A stretch of 64,000 nt of DNA from Fibrobacter sp. (GCA_017475045.1 JAFVGH010000140.1:1-64000); one strand, 5' to 3'; shown: positions 23,001 through 30,885, counted from the first letter of the stretch. Translations and numbers: made by a program. The notes: a model not told the origin generated them from the sequence alone.

Positions 23001-23896
23001 AGGAAAAGCCGGATCTTTTCTGGGAATGGATTCTTTATTTGCAACGAGTTCTCACCCTGGAACTCCGGGACGAGAAACCCAAGGAATCCGTGCTCTACCC
23101 GCAGGCGCTAAAGGCCCTGCAAGACGAAAACATTCAGGCGGAGCCCTATTTCTGCCAAGGCGGAATTGCCGTAGGCCCTGTAATTGTAGACGCGAACAAC
23201 TCCAAGCGGTTCCTCGCCATGGTGGAGGACGACTGTACCACGGAACGATTCAGAGAATCTATTGAAGACCGCATCTACATTCGCCACACCCTGCTCCGTC
23301 AAATTGGCTGGAAAGTGCTAAACCTGTGGACGCCCTTCTGGTATATGGCCTACAACGACGAAGTAAGCCACATGGTGACCACAATCGCCATCGAGCAAAG
23401 TGTGGCTCCGCCACCCAAGGACATATCCGAAGAAGAATCCGAAAGCGCAGACACAATTTCTGCAGAAAACCTGAGCGTTTTGCCCTATACGGTGCTGCAC
23501 CCCAAAATCGAGGGAACTCCCCACGACAGGCCTATCCAGGAACTTTCTGCAGCGTCCATCATCACGCAGCTCAAGTTCTACGTAGACCATGAGTCTCCCA
23601 TTCACGAAGAACTCCTGCAACAGAGGCTTTTTGAACTCCACAAGGAACCCTGGCCAAACCCAGCACTTGTACCCCAAATTACGGACGCCATCAAGCAGGG
23701 CATCAAGAGCCAGAAGTTCATCCAGACCGGCAAGTTCCTGTATTCCCTCAAGAACCCAGCCGTAGAACTGAGAGACAGAAGTTTCCGTCCGTCTTCAGAA
23801 CGGAAGATGATCTACGTATCTCCGGAAGAAAGAATGTTCATCCCGTCATCCATGGACGAACGGGATATCAAGCAGTTGCTTGGTTTGCTGGAGTAA
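20078..23896 (+). CDS. Main part of DUF4011/SF1-helicase/Vsr-like/DUF3320 protein with degenerate ATPase motifs
   Basis: The 1272-codon frame follows the amber codon; the first possible start is TTG at 20078. The order of regions matches large anti-phage-type helicase-nucleases. DUF4011 remainder comes first. A helicase region follows: IQVLPGTDWARAS stands where GPPGTGKSQT is expected, and ILDADC ... LVGDPKAPLL where DEAS ... VGDxxQLPP is expected. A Vsr-like nuclease region (about 1020-1090: VIVDA, AMVEDD, then IGWKVLNLWTPFWY) and a DUF3320 region (PIHEELLQQRLFEL) come last. Lysine and serine of Walker A are missing, so ATP hydrolysis is unlikely. A role in defence is inferred from family architecture only. 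The long frame without further stops argues against old decay. Confidence 0.7.
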   Translation: MYLLLGFLKWEGNALSPSLLMPLDVNFQTQTVSLSTRPPLENIVLRERLKTEVSLPRVEDATLNGQFSILLYFSLFEKAVAAKKNWKFTRHGLCLAFFDSVKLGLKKCLEQGLNESNTSATSTVQALFTAEGFQTKDSKFDGESFDRIYSPLDHYPLYVTDSHTTKVVEDAKDPDNKAYAIQVLPGTDWARASANLVADSIAEKKATLVVYRRASTAQKFKDSLFPQFRNFNGPERDALLPDLQKARDGFLRYYEAVNSNIQPSNAPLSDLLAEFVQNPAVKIKSSDTLFQKIANIPYKDYKELKANLDEILYLYFEKKGKEARNAFKDVHVPSLTVEEQESIAKELSFASTKVNELKPLIALVEKTGLFPTGIYLSGLSDIIDLILKNFNRSTPVFEEWELRSNSWEDYQDSLKALPEAGDKWVRYRRQTSDIYTDNAVDENVLSVRDEFAESLKATLKGLSDRYRSSKKKLLKVLKDPKSVTSDNQLLDLIDTLIELQENKRAYKDTSVLGNHLLGRDWLYERSNWFELNKKITYIYDFRETHKNDPRLDLLLQILEQWQLFKDTLPQMKDYAKIVKELQESTRKITKGLALETPLESLCIEKWLDEIQQWNANWGNLEIHIRTTSLLQSIESLGANELCDYLKDPDNVNQNIAQAFAHFWAGTQIQQVSKESPELFSLQPKARAQKTKDYRSQLDQFCNANFRLVHDTVKNNPGIFEFVPLEKSYYLASSKNFQTLVILDADCITVSEALPAIFKAEKTVLVGDPKAPLLEHLPLDGFSEDLTPHTQAFQESILTMSLRQGIPTRELWFSTTYAHSSMVDFANYKIYGGGISQLPSPSRETVKNQSLKVVPDKIMEIAKAAIHHAERQPGRTLGIIAQHQSTCLEIESAINSLTPKDSPAARFFQPSNPSISFYVKTPERAVNRLRDTILVCAEYDATEKKSINSKLSVYTTLAKSELKVFISESDMAKKPKEKPDLFWEWILYLQRVLTLELRDEKPKESVLYPQALKALQDENIQAEPYFCQGGIAVGPVIVDANNSKRFLAMVEDDCTTERFRESIEDRIYIRHTLLRQIGWKVLNLWTPFWYMAYNDEVSHMVTTIAIEQSVAPPPKDISEEESESADTISAENLSVLPYTVLHPKIEGTPHDRPIQELSAASIITQLKFYVDHESPIHEELLQQRLFELHKEPWPNPALVPQITDAIKQGIKSQKFIQTGKFLYSLKNPAVELRDRSFRPSSERKMIYVSPEERMFIPSSMDERDIKQLLGLLE

Positions 23897-23904
23897 TCCT
23901 AAAA

Positions 23905-24318
23905 CTAGCGAACCTTCACGACGAAGGCGCTGATATTGTAGGCCGACAGTTCACGAGCCTTGTCGTCGGCGGCCTTCTTGTTGTTCCAGCCACCGGCACG
24001 GAGCTTGTAGAAGGGGGCGTCGAACACTACCTGGATAGCATAGCCCGTACTGGCGGAGAGTTCCGCACGACGGCGCTGAGCCGCATCGAAATCGCCAACG
24101 GCCTCAAATTGCAAGACATACAATTCCTTGGATTCCTTCTTATCGGCGTTGGCCTTGCCCGGCACAGCGGGGCCCGCAGAAGCGGATGTGTCGCGCAGCG
24201 AGGCGGAAAGTTCCGGAGAATATTCGTTTCCACGGAAAAGGGAATCCATATCCGTAGGGTCGCCAGCAAAAGACAAGGCAGCGGCAAATCCGACAATAAA
24301 GGCAATAGACAATTTCAT
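23905..24318 (-). CDS. Exported SPOR-domain protein
   Basis: The 137-residue product is started at ATG 24318, where a signal peptide begins (MKLSIAFIVGFAAALSFAG). The last 75 residues form a SPOR domain: YVLQFEAVGDFDAAQRRRAEL, then YKLRAGGWNNKKAADDKARELS. SPOR domains bind denuded septal peptidoglycan, so a cell-division or envelope location is likely. It begins four bases after the ABC gene stop. No Shine-Dalgarno site is present; TATAAT (24326-24331) ends seven bases before the ATG, but it is also the last two codons of the ABC gene, so the overlap may be chance. Confidence 0.82.
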   Translation of the reverse strand: MKLSIAFIVGFAAALSFAGDPTDMDSLFRGNEYSPELSASLRDTSASAGPAVPGKANADKKESKELYVLQFEAVGDFDAAQRRRAELSASTGYAIQVVFDAPFYKLRAGGWNNKKAADDKARELSAYNISAFVVKVR

Positions 24319-24322
24319 GGCA

Positions 24323-25990
24323 CTAATTATAAAAAATTTTCTCTGTTTCCACCCCTGGCATTTCGGCAACAGCGCTACGGTGGGTAATGAAAATCATGGT
24401 CTTGGCCGGATAGGCCTCGAAAAGTCTGCGGAAAAGCTCCCGCTCCGTCGGTTCGTCCAAGGCCGAGCTGATTTCATCCAGCAACAAAATGCCTCCAGGC
24501 CGCAGGAGCCCGCGGGCAATGGCAATTCGCTCCGCCTGGCCTTCGCTGAGTCCCATTCCCCGCTCCCCCAGTTCCGTATCCAAGCCATTCGGTAAATCGA
24601 ACACAAATTCGGCACAGGCCACCTGAAGCACACGGTGCAATTCCTCGTCTGTAGCGTCAGGCTTTGCAAGCAGAAGATTGTAACGAACCGTCCCGCTCAT
24701 CAGTGTGTTCCCCTGGGGAACATAGACAAAGTAGTCGCATGTCTCGGCTGAAACAGTCTGTTCGGTAACGCCTGCAGAGTAAATAAACGCGCGACCTTCC
24801 TGGGGCTCCACAAGGCCAAGCATCAGGCGGAACAGCGTCGTCTTGCCGACCCCGGTCTCCCCCATGATGGCGGTTTTGCTCCCAGGCTTAAAGTTGTGAG
24901 TGTAATTCCGGACGGCATCATGATCGGCACCGGCATAGCGGAAGCGGACGCTTTCCAGGCGGACTCCAAAGTAAGCCAAACCATCAGTCGCCTTCGTCTC
25001 GACATTGGCCGCGGGAGACGCTCCCTTCCCGCTCAACGAACCGCCGTCGCCCTGCAGTTCCTGCAGGCGGTCGATGCTGGCAGTAGCATGAATCAGGCGG
25101 GGAGCGTTGTTCAGGAGCGAGAGGATGGGGCCCTGAATCTGCCCCACCAACTGCAAGAAAGAAGTCATGACGCCGAAGGTGATGGTTCCGTTCCGGAGTC
25201 CGAGACCGCCCCACACGAAGGCCATCAGGTATCCAAGCCCGAAGGCGCCACCAAACGCAAGCCTGGATATTACCGAGAAGCGGGTCTGGCGCACCACATC
25301 GCGATGGAGTTCGTTCTGCATGGAATCCAGGCGTTCCGAAACCCAGGGAGCGCTGCCCAGACTGCGGAGAACAGCGTTGTTCTCCACGCCTTCCTGCACA
25401 TGCATCTGGATACGGCTTTCTCCTTCGCGGATTTTCAGAGTCATTTTACGCAAGCGATAAGAGACGAACTTACCGAACACAAGAGCCAGCGGCGTGAGAA
25501 TTACGAGAGCCCAGGCGAGCCGAGGGTCAAACCAGCGAAGCATCAGGAACGCCCCAAGAAGCTGTATGGCCGTCACTATCATCTGGGGAACCCTCGCCGT
25601 AGCCACCTCGCTGACCAACTCCACATCCTTGGAGAATCGAGAGGTCACGTCCCCCGAAAGAAGTTCCTTCTCACTGTAGAGCTTGCGGGTGAACAGACGA
25701 CCAAACATCGAGAGCCTAAGCGCATTGGACTGCCTTATGGTAGCCACCGACGTGAGGTAGTAATACACCTGGCGAAGCACCACGTTTCCCACCACCGTAA
25801 GCACCAGCAGGCCCACCATAAAGAACACATCGTCATCACTGCCGTTTCTGATAGTATCGTCAATGAAACGCTTGCTGAGCCAAACCATGGCAAGCCCCAG
25901 AGACACCTGCAATGTCCCTATCGCCACGCGGAACGCCACATTCAGGCGTACTCCGCGGACACTCCGCCATAGCCATGCTACGTAATTCAT
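24323..25990 (-). CDS. ABC exporter, fused membrane and ATPase domains
   Basis: The 555-residue half-transporter has an N-terminal six-helix exporter domain (about 1-310) and a C-terminal ATPase. The ATPase shows Walker A GETGVGKTT (about 370-380), signature LSEGQAERIAIARG, Walker B GILLLDEISSALDE and switch FITHR. There is no C39 peptidase domain, so it would not cleave a leader peptide itself. The start at 25990 gives an ATGA overlap with the PqqD-like gene; an upstream codon at 26014 is within that gene. Pairing with a PqqD-type protein suggests export of a modified peptide, but no precursor or maturase gene is seen nearby. Confidence 0.9.
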   Translation of the reverse strand: MNYVAWLWRSVRGVRLNVAFRVAIGTLQVSLGLAMVWLSKRFIDDTIRNGSDDDVFFMVGLLVLTVVGNVVLRQVYYYLTSVATIRQSNALRLSMFGRLFTRKLYSEKELLSGDVTSRFSKDVELVSEVATARVPQMIVTAIQLLGAFLMLRWFDPRLAWALVILTPLALVFGKFVSYRLRKMTLKIREGESRIQMHVQEGVENNAVLRSLGSAPWVSERLDSMQNELHRDVVRQTRFSVISRLAFGGAFGLGYLMAFVWGGLGLRNGTITFGVMTSFLQLVGQIQGPILSLLNNAPRLIHATASIDRLQELQGDGGSLSGKGASPAANVETKATDGLAYFGVRLESVRFRYAGADHDAVRNYTHNFKPGSKTAIMGETGVGKTTLFRLMLGLVEPQEGRAFIYSAGVTEQTVSAETCDYFVYVPQGNTLMSGTVRYNLLLAKPDATDEELHRVLQVACAEFVFDLPNGLDTELGERGMGLSEGQAERIAIARGLLRPGGILLLDEISSALDEPTERELFRRLFEAYPAKTMIFITHRSAVAEMPGVETEKIFYN

Positions 25991-26256
25991 TCCAGCACGT
26001 TCACCTTTTGCCAACTATCTACAATGGCCTGCACATCGGCCGCGGCGCGCGTGCGTTCCACTTCGTATTCTTCGCAAAGTTTTTCCGTCAGGGAGTCCAC
26101 GGTAAAATCTCCCTGCTCTACGGCTGCATTCCACAAAAAGGCCGCCGTCTCGTTCAGGCACAAGAGTTTCCCAAAGTCGAGAGCCCCGATGCCCTCGCCC
26201 ATAATCACCTGTTCACCACAGACTTCACGCAGCACAAAACCGTTCTTGATTCGCAT
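25987..26256 (-). CDS. PqqD-like peptide-recognition protein (RRE)
   Basis: The 89-residue protein has the PqqD fold signature: early strands (NGFVLREVCGEQVIMGEG), then LNETAAFLWNA, then VDSLTEKLCEEYEV and a C-terminal helix AAADVQAIVDSWQ. Such proteins bind leader peptides of ribosomally made, modified peptides and present them to maturases. The gene is coupled to the ABC exporter by a four-base overlap. The start has AAGGAGAGG ten bases upstream. A TCTATCTTAGA palindrome 17 bases before the ATG is shared with the galactanase gene. Confidence 0.8.
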   Translation of the reverse strand: MRIKNGFVLREVCGEQVIMGEGIGALDFGKLLCLNETAAFLWNAAVEQGDFTVDSLTEKLCEEYEVERTRAAADVQAIVDSWQKVNVLE

Positions 26257-26273
26257 AGATAAACCTCTCCTTA

Positions 26274-26286
26274 TCTAAGATAGATT
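26274..26286 (-). promoter_or_regulatory. Shared element AATCTATCTTAGA, copy 1 (upstream of the pqqD-like gene)
   Basis: The minus strand reads AATCTATCTTAGA, whose core TCTA-TCT-TAGA is a perfect palindrome and includes a -10-like TATCTT. It ends exactly 17 bases before the start codon at 26256. The same 13 bases occur at 27621-27633, also exactly 17 bases before a start codon. Confidence 0.5.
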
Positions 26287-26304
26287 TTTCGGAGCCTCCA
26301 CACA

Positions 26305-27603
26305 TTAGGGGCCGTATTCGTCAAAGGACCTTTTGTCTGCATAAAGGTCGTTCCCTTTCCATTCAAAAAGGGCTGCGCCCCAGTCTCCTCCCTGGGTTGG
26401 TTCCCATAAAAAGGCGCCAATCCAACGATCCAGCCCGCGTATCATCTGGTCAGTGTGTTTGCGCGAACCGTCATATCCATAATGATTACTTTTGTCTCCG
26501 CCGTTGTACTCTGCAACTATAAATTCCAGATTCGGGTATTTCGAGGACAGTTCCTCAAACAGGCTTTCCCAATTCTTCGGAGGGCCGTCACCATAGGCCG
26601 TATAAGCCGAAAAGCCCATCACTTCGGCAGGAACCTTCTGATTCTTGAAAATCTCTTCCATCCACCAATTGATGGTCTGGGGTTTGCGGATACTTTCAAT
26701 ATGCAATACCGTCTTGGTCTGGGGAGAAACCGCCTTGACAGCGCGAATACCCGCCTTAAAATACTTGGCCGCATTGGCCTTTCCGCTAGAAGTTCCCATA
26801 TCGCCATTTATACTCGCAGGAGCCTTGTCGACACCATTACCCCAGCAGTCCGTTCCGCTATTAGGGACATGTATCAGTATTCCGGGGGTGGTCTCGTTGC
26901 CTATCTGCACCATGTCGGGTGTGGCATTCACTTTTTTCAACGCGCTAATCATATCATAAGTGTATCGATAGACCGAATCCGCCATCTCGTCTGAATCCTT
27001 GGATCCACGCCAACGGCTCGGGATAATCTGCTTACCCGGATCGGCCCAGTTGTCACTGTAATGAATGTCGAGGAGGAACGCCATGCCCGCCGCCTTAACC
27101 TTTTGCGCATAGGCAACCACGTGTTCCTTATCGCCGTACGATTCTTCGGCATGGCCGCAACCTGCCGATGCGTATCCGTATTGCGCACTAGGCGAAACAA
27201 AGGTCCTCAAGCGAACCGCATTGAACCCATGCCTTTTGAGCAGGGTAAATATATCCGTTTCAGAACCGTCCACATCAAAAATACGGGTATGGTAACGCTC
27301 GTATTCCTGAACTGTCGAAATGTCGGCACCCCTGTAAAAGTCAAAAACAACCGAAGACGAAACAGGCTTAGCCACACTCGAAGAAGATTCCATAGGAACT
27401 TCGGACAAAGAAGACGACTCGGACACATCAGACGAAGAGGTTTCAGCAACACTAGAATAAGGCTTATCCACAAACGAAGAGGATTCTGCTGTTGCCGCCG
27501 AGGACAAGCCCAACTCAGGCATATCCAAAGACACCGACGAACTGGAATCTTCGCTGCAAGCCCATAAAAGGCAAACACACGACACTAGCAACAGAATACG
27601 CAT
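26305..27603 (-). CDS. GH53 endo-beta-1,4-galactanase, lipoprotein
   Basis: The 432-residue protein has a lipoprotein signal ending LLWAC (about 12-16), a Ser-rich linker to about residue 85, then a GH53 catalytic domain. Family landmarks are RGADISTVQEYE, NAVRLRTFVSP, FLLDIHYSDNWADPGKQ, the acid/base Glu237 in VQIGNETTPG, and the probable nucleophile Glu365 in FIVAEYNGG. GH53 enzymes cut beta-1,4-galactan side chains of pectin. Lipid anchoring and the linker suggest display at the cell surface or outer membrane for plant cell-wall breakdown. AAGGATTCTCGT precedes the start. It ends 48 bases before the pqqD-like start. Confidence 0.93.
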   Translation of the reverse strand: MRILLLVSCVCLLWACSEDSSSSVSLDMPELGLSSAATAESSSFVDKPYSSVAETSSSDVSESSSLSEVPMESSSSVAKPVSSSVVFDFYRGADISTVQEYERYHTRIFDVDGSETDIFTLLKRHGFNAVRLRTFVSPSAQYGYASAGCGHAEESYGDKEHVVAYAQKVKAAGMAFLLDIHYSDNWADPGKQIIPSRWRGSKDSDEMADSVYRYTYDMISALKKVNATPDMVQIGNETTPGILIHVPNSGTDCWGNGVDKAPASINGDMGTSSGKANAAKYFKAGIRAVKAVSPQTKTVLHIESIRKPQTINWWMEEIFKNQKVPAEVMGFSAYTAYGDGPPKNWESLFEELSSKYPNLEFIVAEYNGGDKSNHYGYDGSRKHTDQMIRGLDRWIGAFLWEPTQGGDWGAALFEWKGNDLYADKRSFDEYGP

Positions 27604-27620
27604 ACGAGAATCCTTCTAAG

Positions 27621-27633
27621 TCTAAGATAGATT
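27621..27633 (-). promoter_or_regulatory. Shared element AATCTATCTTAGA, copy 2 (upstream of the galactanase gene)
   Basis: This copy is identical over 13 bases to the one at 26274-26286, with the same 17-base distance to the start codon (27603). It lies just upstream of the divergent TATATT element (27645-27650) of the SNF2 gene, so a bound protein could affect both directions. Confidence 0.5.
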
Positions 27634-27659
27634 ATTGCGCTTTCTATATTTGGCCCACT

Positions 27660-30600
27660 ATGGTCGAAGAGGCTCTTGAAATGGACGTGCCTGCCGAATC
27701 CGCATTGGTGCGGGCCGTGGCCGGTGAGCGGGTGACAGAGGCGCACCCGCAGCTTCCCGATTTTGACTTCAAGAGCTGGAAAGACTATTCCCATATTTTG
27801 CCAGCCATGTTGCCGAACTTCCCGGATTTCTGCCCCGCCGGCAACTTCCGCAAGAGCTTTGCCGACGAGATGGAATCCTGCGTCAAGTTCATGGGGGCTT
27901 ACGAGGACTTCAAAACCTTCACGGAGCATTTCAGGGCCTACAACTTCAAAACCTTCCTGATGGAGGGCGAGAACCTGAAGATGTTCCACAAGCCGGGCTG
28001 GCACTGGACATTCCAGCAAGAAAAAGACGGAACCATCATCCAGTCGGGGCTTGCAGTAGCAGGTATCATGGGAGCCCTGTGCTGTATTTCGCCGGGGAAC
28101 TTCTCGTGGCACCACTACACGGTGCGTTACTTGCACCTGATGCTACAAGTGGCGTTCCACCTGGTACGCAAGGGCTGCATCTACCCGCAGATTTTCTGGG
28201 TCCAGAAGGACACCGCCCAGATACGTTGGGTACCGACTACATTCCTCCCCGAAATCAGGACTCTTGTAGAACAGCTGGAAGCAAAGGCTCCCGTCACCTT
28301 CGCCTTTACTGCCAAGGACGAGGAGCACCTGGAAATTTCAGAACCCGCAAGGCACGTACTCTCCCTGTTTACTGGGGAACTGCTCCGCTTTGCAAGAAAG
28401 TACAAGCGTCCCGGTAAGTCTAACCACGGGAACCTGCTTACCTTCTTCTTTGACGGAGTCTCCGGAAAGCTCGGTCAAAGCGGGCATGCCATTCCCGGGA
28501 AAATCCGGCAGTGGTTCTCTGTCTACGGGCATTTCGACCTGCGGAGCCAAATCCTCTTCAAGGCGTGGGAATCCGGCGACGACGTGTCGCTGGAAGTCTT
28601 CGTAGACGGACAGTCCCTTTCTACCCTGTTCCAGACAAACGATTCCAGGCTTGTGCCGTTACAAAAAATCCTCTACGGTGTAGCGGAATTTTTCAAGCCG
28701 CTGGAGGCCTACCTGGATTCCCGAGGCGAGACTCCCGTATCCCTCCAGGGAGCGAAACTGCTCCAGTTCTTGCAGGACAGCCTGAAGAAACTGGAAATCA
28801 TGGGCATCCGCACAGAGATTCCCGAAAAACTTCTGCACATCGGCAAGCCCAAGGCCAAAATGCGTCTGCAAGGGAGCGTGAGCTTCGGTGCCTTTGCCGC
28901 CAAAGACCTGCTGGATTTCGACTGGCAGGTGGCCCTGGGCGATGAGCATATTTCTCCAGAGGAATTCTTGGCGCTGGCCGAAAAAGCGGACGGCCTGCTG
29001 AAATACAAGTCTGAGTACATCGAGATTTCGGCACAGGATATCGAAGAAATCAAAAAGCAGGTAGAAGCCCCGAAAGAGACCGCTCAGGCGGAGCAATCCA
29101 AGCTGGTGCAAGCCGCCCTCACCGGAGAGTGCGACGGTGTTCCCATCACCCTTACGCCAGAGACCAAAGCCCAGATCGACGCCTGGCGTGGCGAAACCGA
29201 AATCCCGCTGCCAGAGGGTCTGAACGCCACCCTCCGCCCTTACCAGAAACGGGGATACTCCTGGATGTACAAGAACCTGGAAATCGGCTTCGGGTGCATT
29301 CTGGCCGACGACATGGGCTTAGGAAAAACCCTGCAGGTCATCGCCTACCTGCTGAAAATCAAGGAAGAGGGAAAGTTCCAGCAGAACAAGGCCCTAGTGG
29401 TAATGCCCGCGGGCCTGCTATGCAACTGGCAGGTAGAAATCAAGAAGTTCGCCCCCGCCCTTACCTTTACGGCCTACCACGGCGGAAACCGAAATTTGCA
29501 AAAATTCGATTCCGACGTTCTGCTCACCACCTACGCCACCTTCCGCAAGGACTTTGAGGCCCTGAAAGCCATGACCTGGCACGCCGTAGTCATTGACGAA
29601 GCCCAGAATATCAAGAACGCGGACAGTGACCAGAGCAGGCTTTTGCGAAGCATGGAAGCCCCCGTAAAGATTGCCATGAGCGGCACTCCCGTAGAGAACC
29701 GCCTTATGGAATTCTGGACCATCATGGACTTTGCGAACCGGGGATTCTTCCCCTCGGCCCAGGAATTTCGGGAAAAGTACGAGACGCCTATCCAGAAGAA
29801 CGGCGACAAGGTGGCCGCTGAAACCTTCAAGAAGATTACCGCCCCCTTCATGCTCCGCCGTCTCAAGACGGACAAGACCATCATCAGCGACCTGCCCGAC
29901 AAGATTATCCAGGACGAATACGCAGAACTGACCCGCAGCCAGGCGGCCCTGTACAAGCGGACCCTGGACAAGTTCATGGCAGAGCTAGAAGAAGAAAAGC
30001 AGCTGGCCGAGCTTTCCAAGGATAGCCACGGACTGTTCAAGCGTAAGGGCATCATCTTGCAGATGATTCTCGCCCTGAAGCAAATCTGCAACCACCCCGC
30101 CACATTCCTAAAAGGCGCAGATTCCGACGCCAACAGTACCACCCTGACCTCCGGCAAGCTCCAGCTGCTGCTGGACCTGCTCACCTCCATCCAGGAGCAG
30201 GGCGAAAAGACCCTCATCTTTACCCAGTTCGCTGAAATGGGTTTCCTGCTGCAGGAGTCTATCGAGAAGGAACTGGGAATCACCGTGAACTTCTACCACG
30301 GAGGCTGCACCCAGAACCAGCGCAAGGAGATGGTGGACAGTTTCCAACAGGACCCCGAATCCAAGATCCTGATTCTTTCACTTAAGGCGGGCGGCACAGG
30401 CCTGAACCTTACAGCAGCCTCACAAGTCATTCATTACGACTTGTGGTGGAACCCCGCCATCGAGGCCCAAGCCACTGACCGGGCCTTCCGTATCGGCCAA
30501 ACCCGGAACGTGCAGGTCCACCGGTTCATCACCAAGGGAACCTTCGAAGAAAAAATTAACGCCCTCCTGGAAACCAAGAAGGCGATTGCCGAAATGACGG

Positions 30601-30692
30601 TGAGCGCAGGAGAAACCTGGCTTACAGACCTGAGCGATAGCGAGCTAGGCGAAGTCTTTAGGCTCGATAGTCCTACTCCGCCGGGAGAATAA
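27660..30692 (+). CDS. SNF2/RapA-type DNA helicase with N-terminal DUF3670-like region
   Basis: The 1010-residue protein has a poorly conserved N-terminal 500 residues that resemble the SNF2-associated DUF3670 region. The SF2 core follows: RPYQKRGYSWM, ADDMGLGKTLQ (Walker A, near 548), DEAQNIKN (near 646), MSGTPVENRL, then the second RecA domain with LSLKAGGTGLNLTAAS and ATDRAFRIGQTR. Such ATPases move along double-stranded DNA and remodel bound complexes, RNA polymerase in the case of RapA. The ATG at 27660 is preferred to upstream codons because a TATATT element at 27645-27650 ends nine bases before it, and further upstream the frame enters the divergent gene. It overlaps the convergent gene by 20 bases. 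Confidence 0.92.
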   Translation: MVEEALEMDVPAESALVRAVAGERVTEAHPQLPDFDFKSWKDYSHILPAMLPNFPDFCPAGNFRKSFADEMESCVKFMGAYEDFKTFTEHFRAYNFKTFLMEGENLKMFHKPGWHWTFQQEKDGTIIQSGLAVAGIMGALCCISPGNFSWHHYTVRYLHLMLQVAFHLVRKGCIYPQIFWVQKDTAQIRWVPTTFLPEIRTLVEQLEAKAPVTFAFTAKDEEHLEISEPARHVLSLFTGELLRFARKYKRPGKSNHGNLLTFFFDGVSGKLGQSGHAIPGKIRQWFSVYGHFDLRSQILFKAWESGDDVSLEVFVDGQSLSTLFQTNDSRLVPLQKILYGVAEFFKPLEAYLDSRGETPVSLQGAKLLQFLQDSLKKLEIMGIRTEIPEKLLHIGKPKAKMRLQGSVSFGAFAAKDLLDFDWQVALGDEHISPEEFLALAEKADGLLKYKSEYIEISAQDIEEIKKQVEAPKETAQAEQSKLVQAALTGECDGVPITLTPETKAQIDAWRGETEIPLPEGLNATLRPYQKRGYSWMYKNLEIGFGCILADDMGLGKTLQVIAYLLKIKEEGKFQQNKALVVMPAGLLCNWQVEIKKFAPALTFTAYHGGNRNLQKFDSDVLLTTYATFRKDFEALKAMTWHAVVIDEAQNIKNADSDQSRLLRSMEAPVKIAMSGTPVENRLMEFWTIMDFANRGFFPSAQEFREKYETPIQKNGDKVAAETFKKITAPFMLRRLKTDKTIISDLPDKIIQDEYAELTRSQAALYKRTLDKFMAELEEEKQLAELSKDSHGLFKRKGIILQMILALKQICNHPATFLKGADSDANSTTLTSGKLQLLLDLLTSIQEQGEKTLIFTQFAEMGFLLQESIEKELGITVNFYHGGCTQNQRKEMVDSFQQDPESKILILSLKAGGTGLNLTAASQVIHYDLWWNPAIEAQATDRAFRIGQTRNVQVHRFITKGTFEEKINALLETKKAIAEMTVSAGETWLTDLSDSELGEVFRLDSPTPPGE

Positions 30693-30885
30693 TCTCGATG
30701 TGGCTCGTGCTCACATTCAGGAAGTGGGTACGGAACAGGTCCTTTTCGTTCTTGTCGCTGACCTTCACCTGGGTCACGGCGATAAAGTCCTTGTTCTCGC
30801 GAATGTAGTCGGTAAGGCGTTCGTCACGGAGTGTATCGATCTCGCCGGTGATAATAAAGCTGTCTGTCCAGATTTTTACTAGCAT
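30673..30885 (-). CDS. Small conserved-looking protein of 70 residues, function unknown
   Basis: The product has alternating beta and helical segments: FIITGEIDTLRDERLTDYI, then KDFIAVTQVKV, then FLNVSTSHIEIILPAE. The G-E-I ... R-L-T-D-x-I ... F-I-x-V-T-x-V pattern resembles small bacterial proteins of the DUF6812 type, but this is a weak match. A TATATT element (30892-30897) ends six bases before the ATG and there is no Shine-Dalgarno site, matching other leaderless genes here. Its 3' end overlaps the SNF2 gene by 20 bases on the opposite strand. Confidence 0.65.
   Translation of the reverse strand: MLVKIWTDSFIITGEIDTLRDERLTDYIRENKDFIAVTQVKVSDKNEKDLFRTHFLNVSTSHIEIILPAE

Noticed and set aside
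26305-27603. Recent horizontal transfer of the galactanase region
   Set aside because: Base composition, lipoprotein style and Ser-rich linker match the neighbours; no mobile element or tRNA is adjacent.
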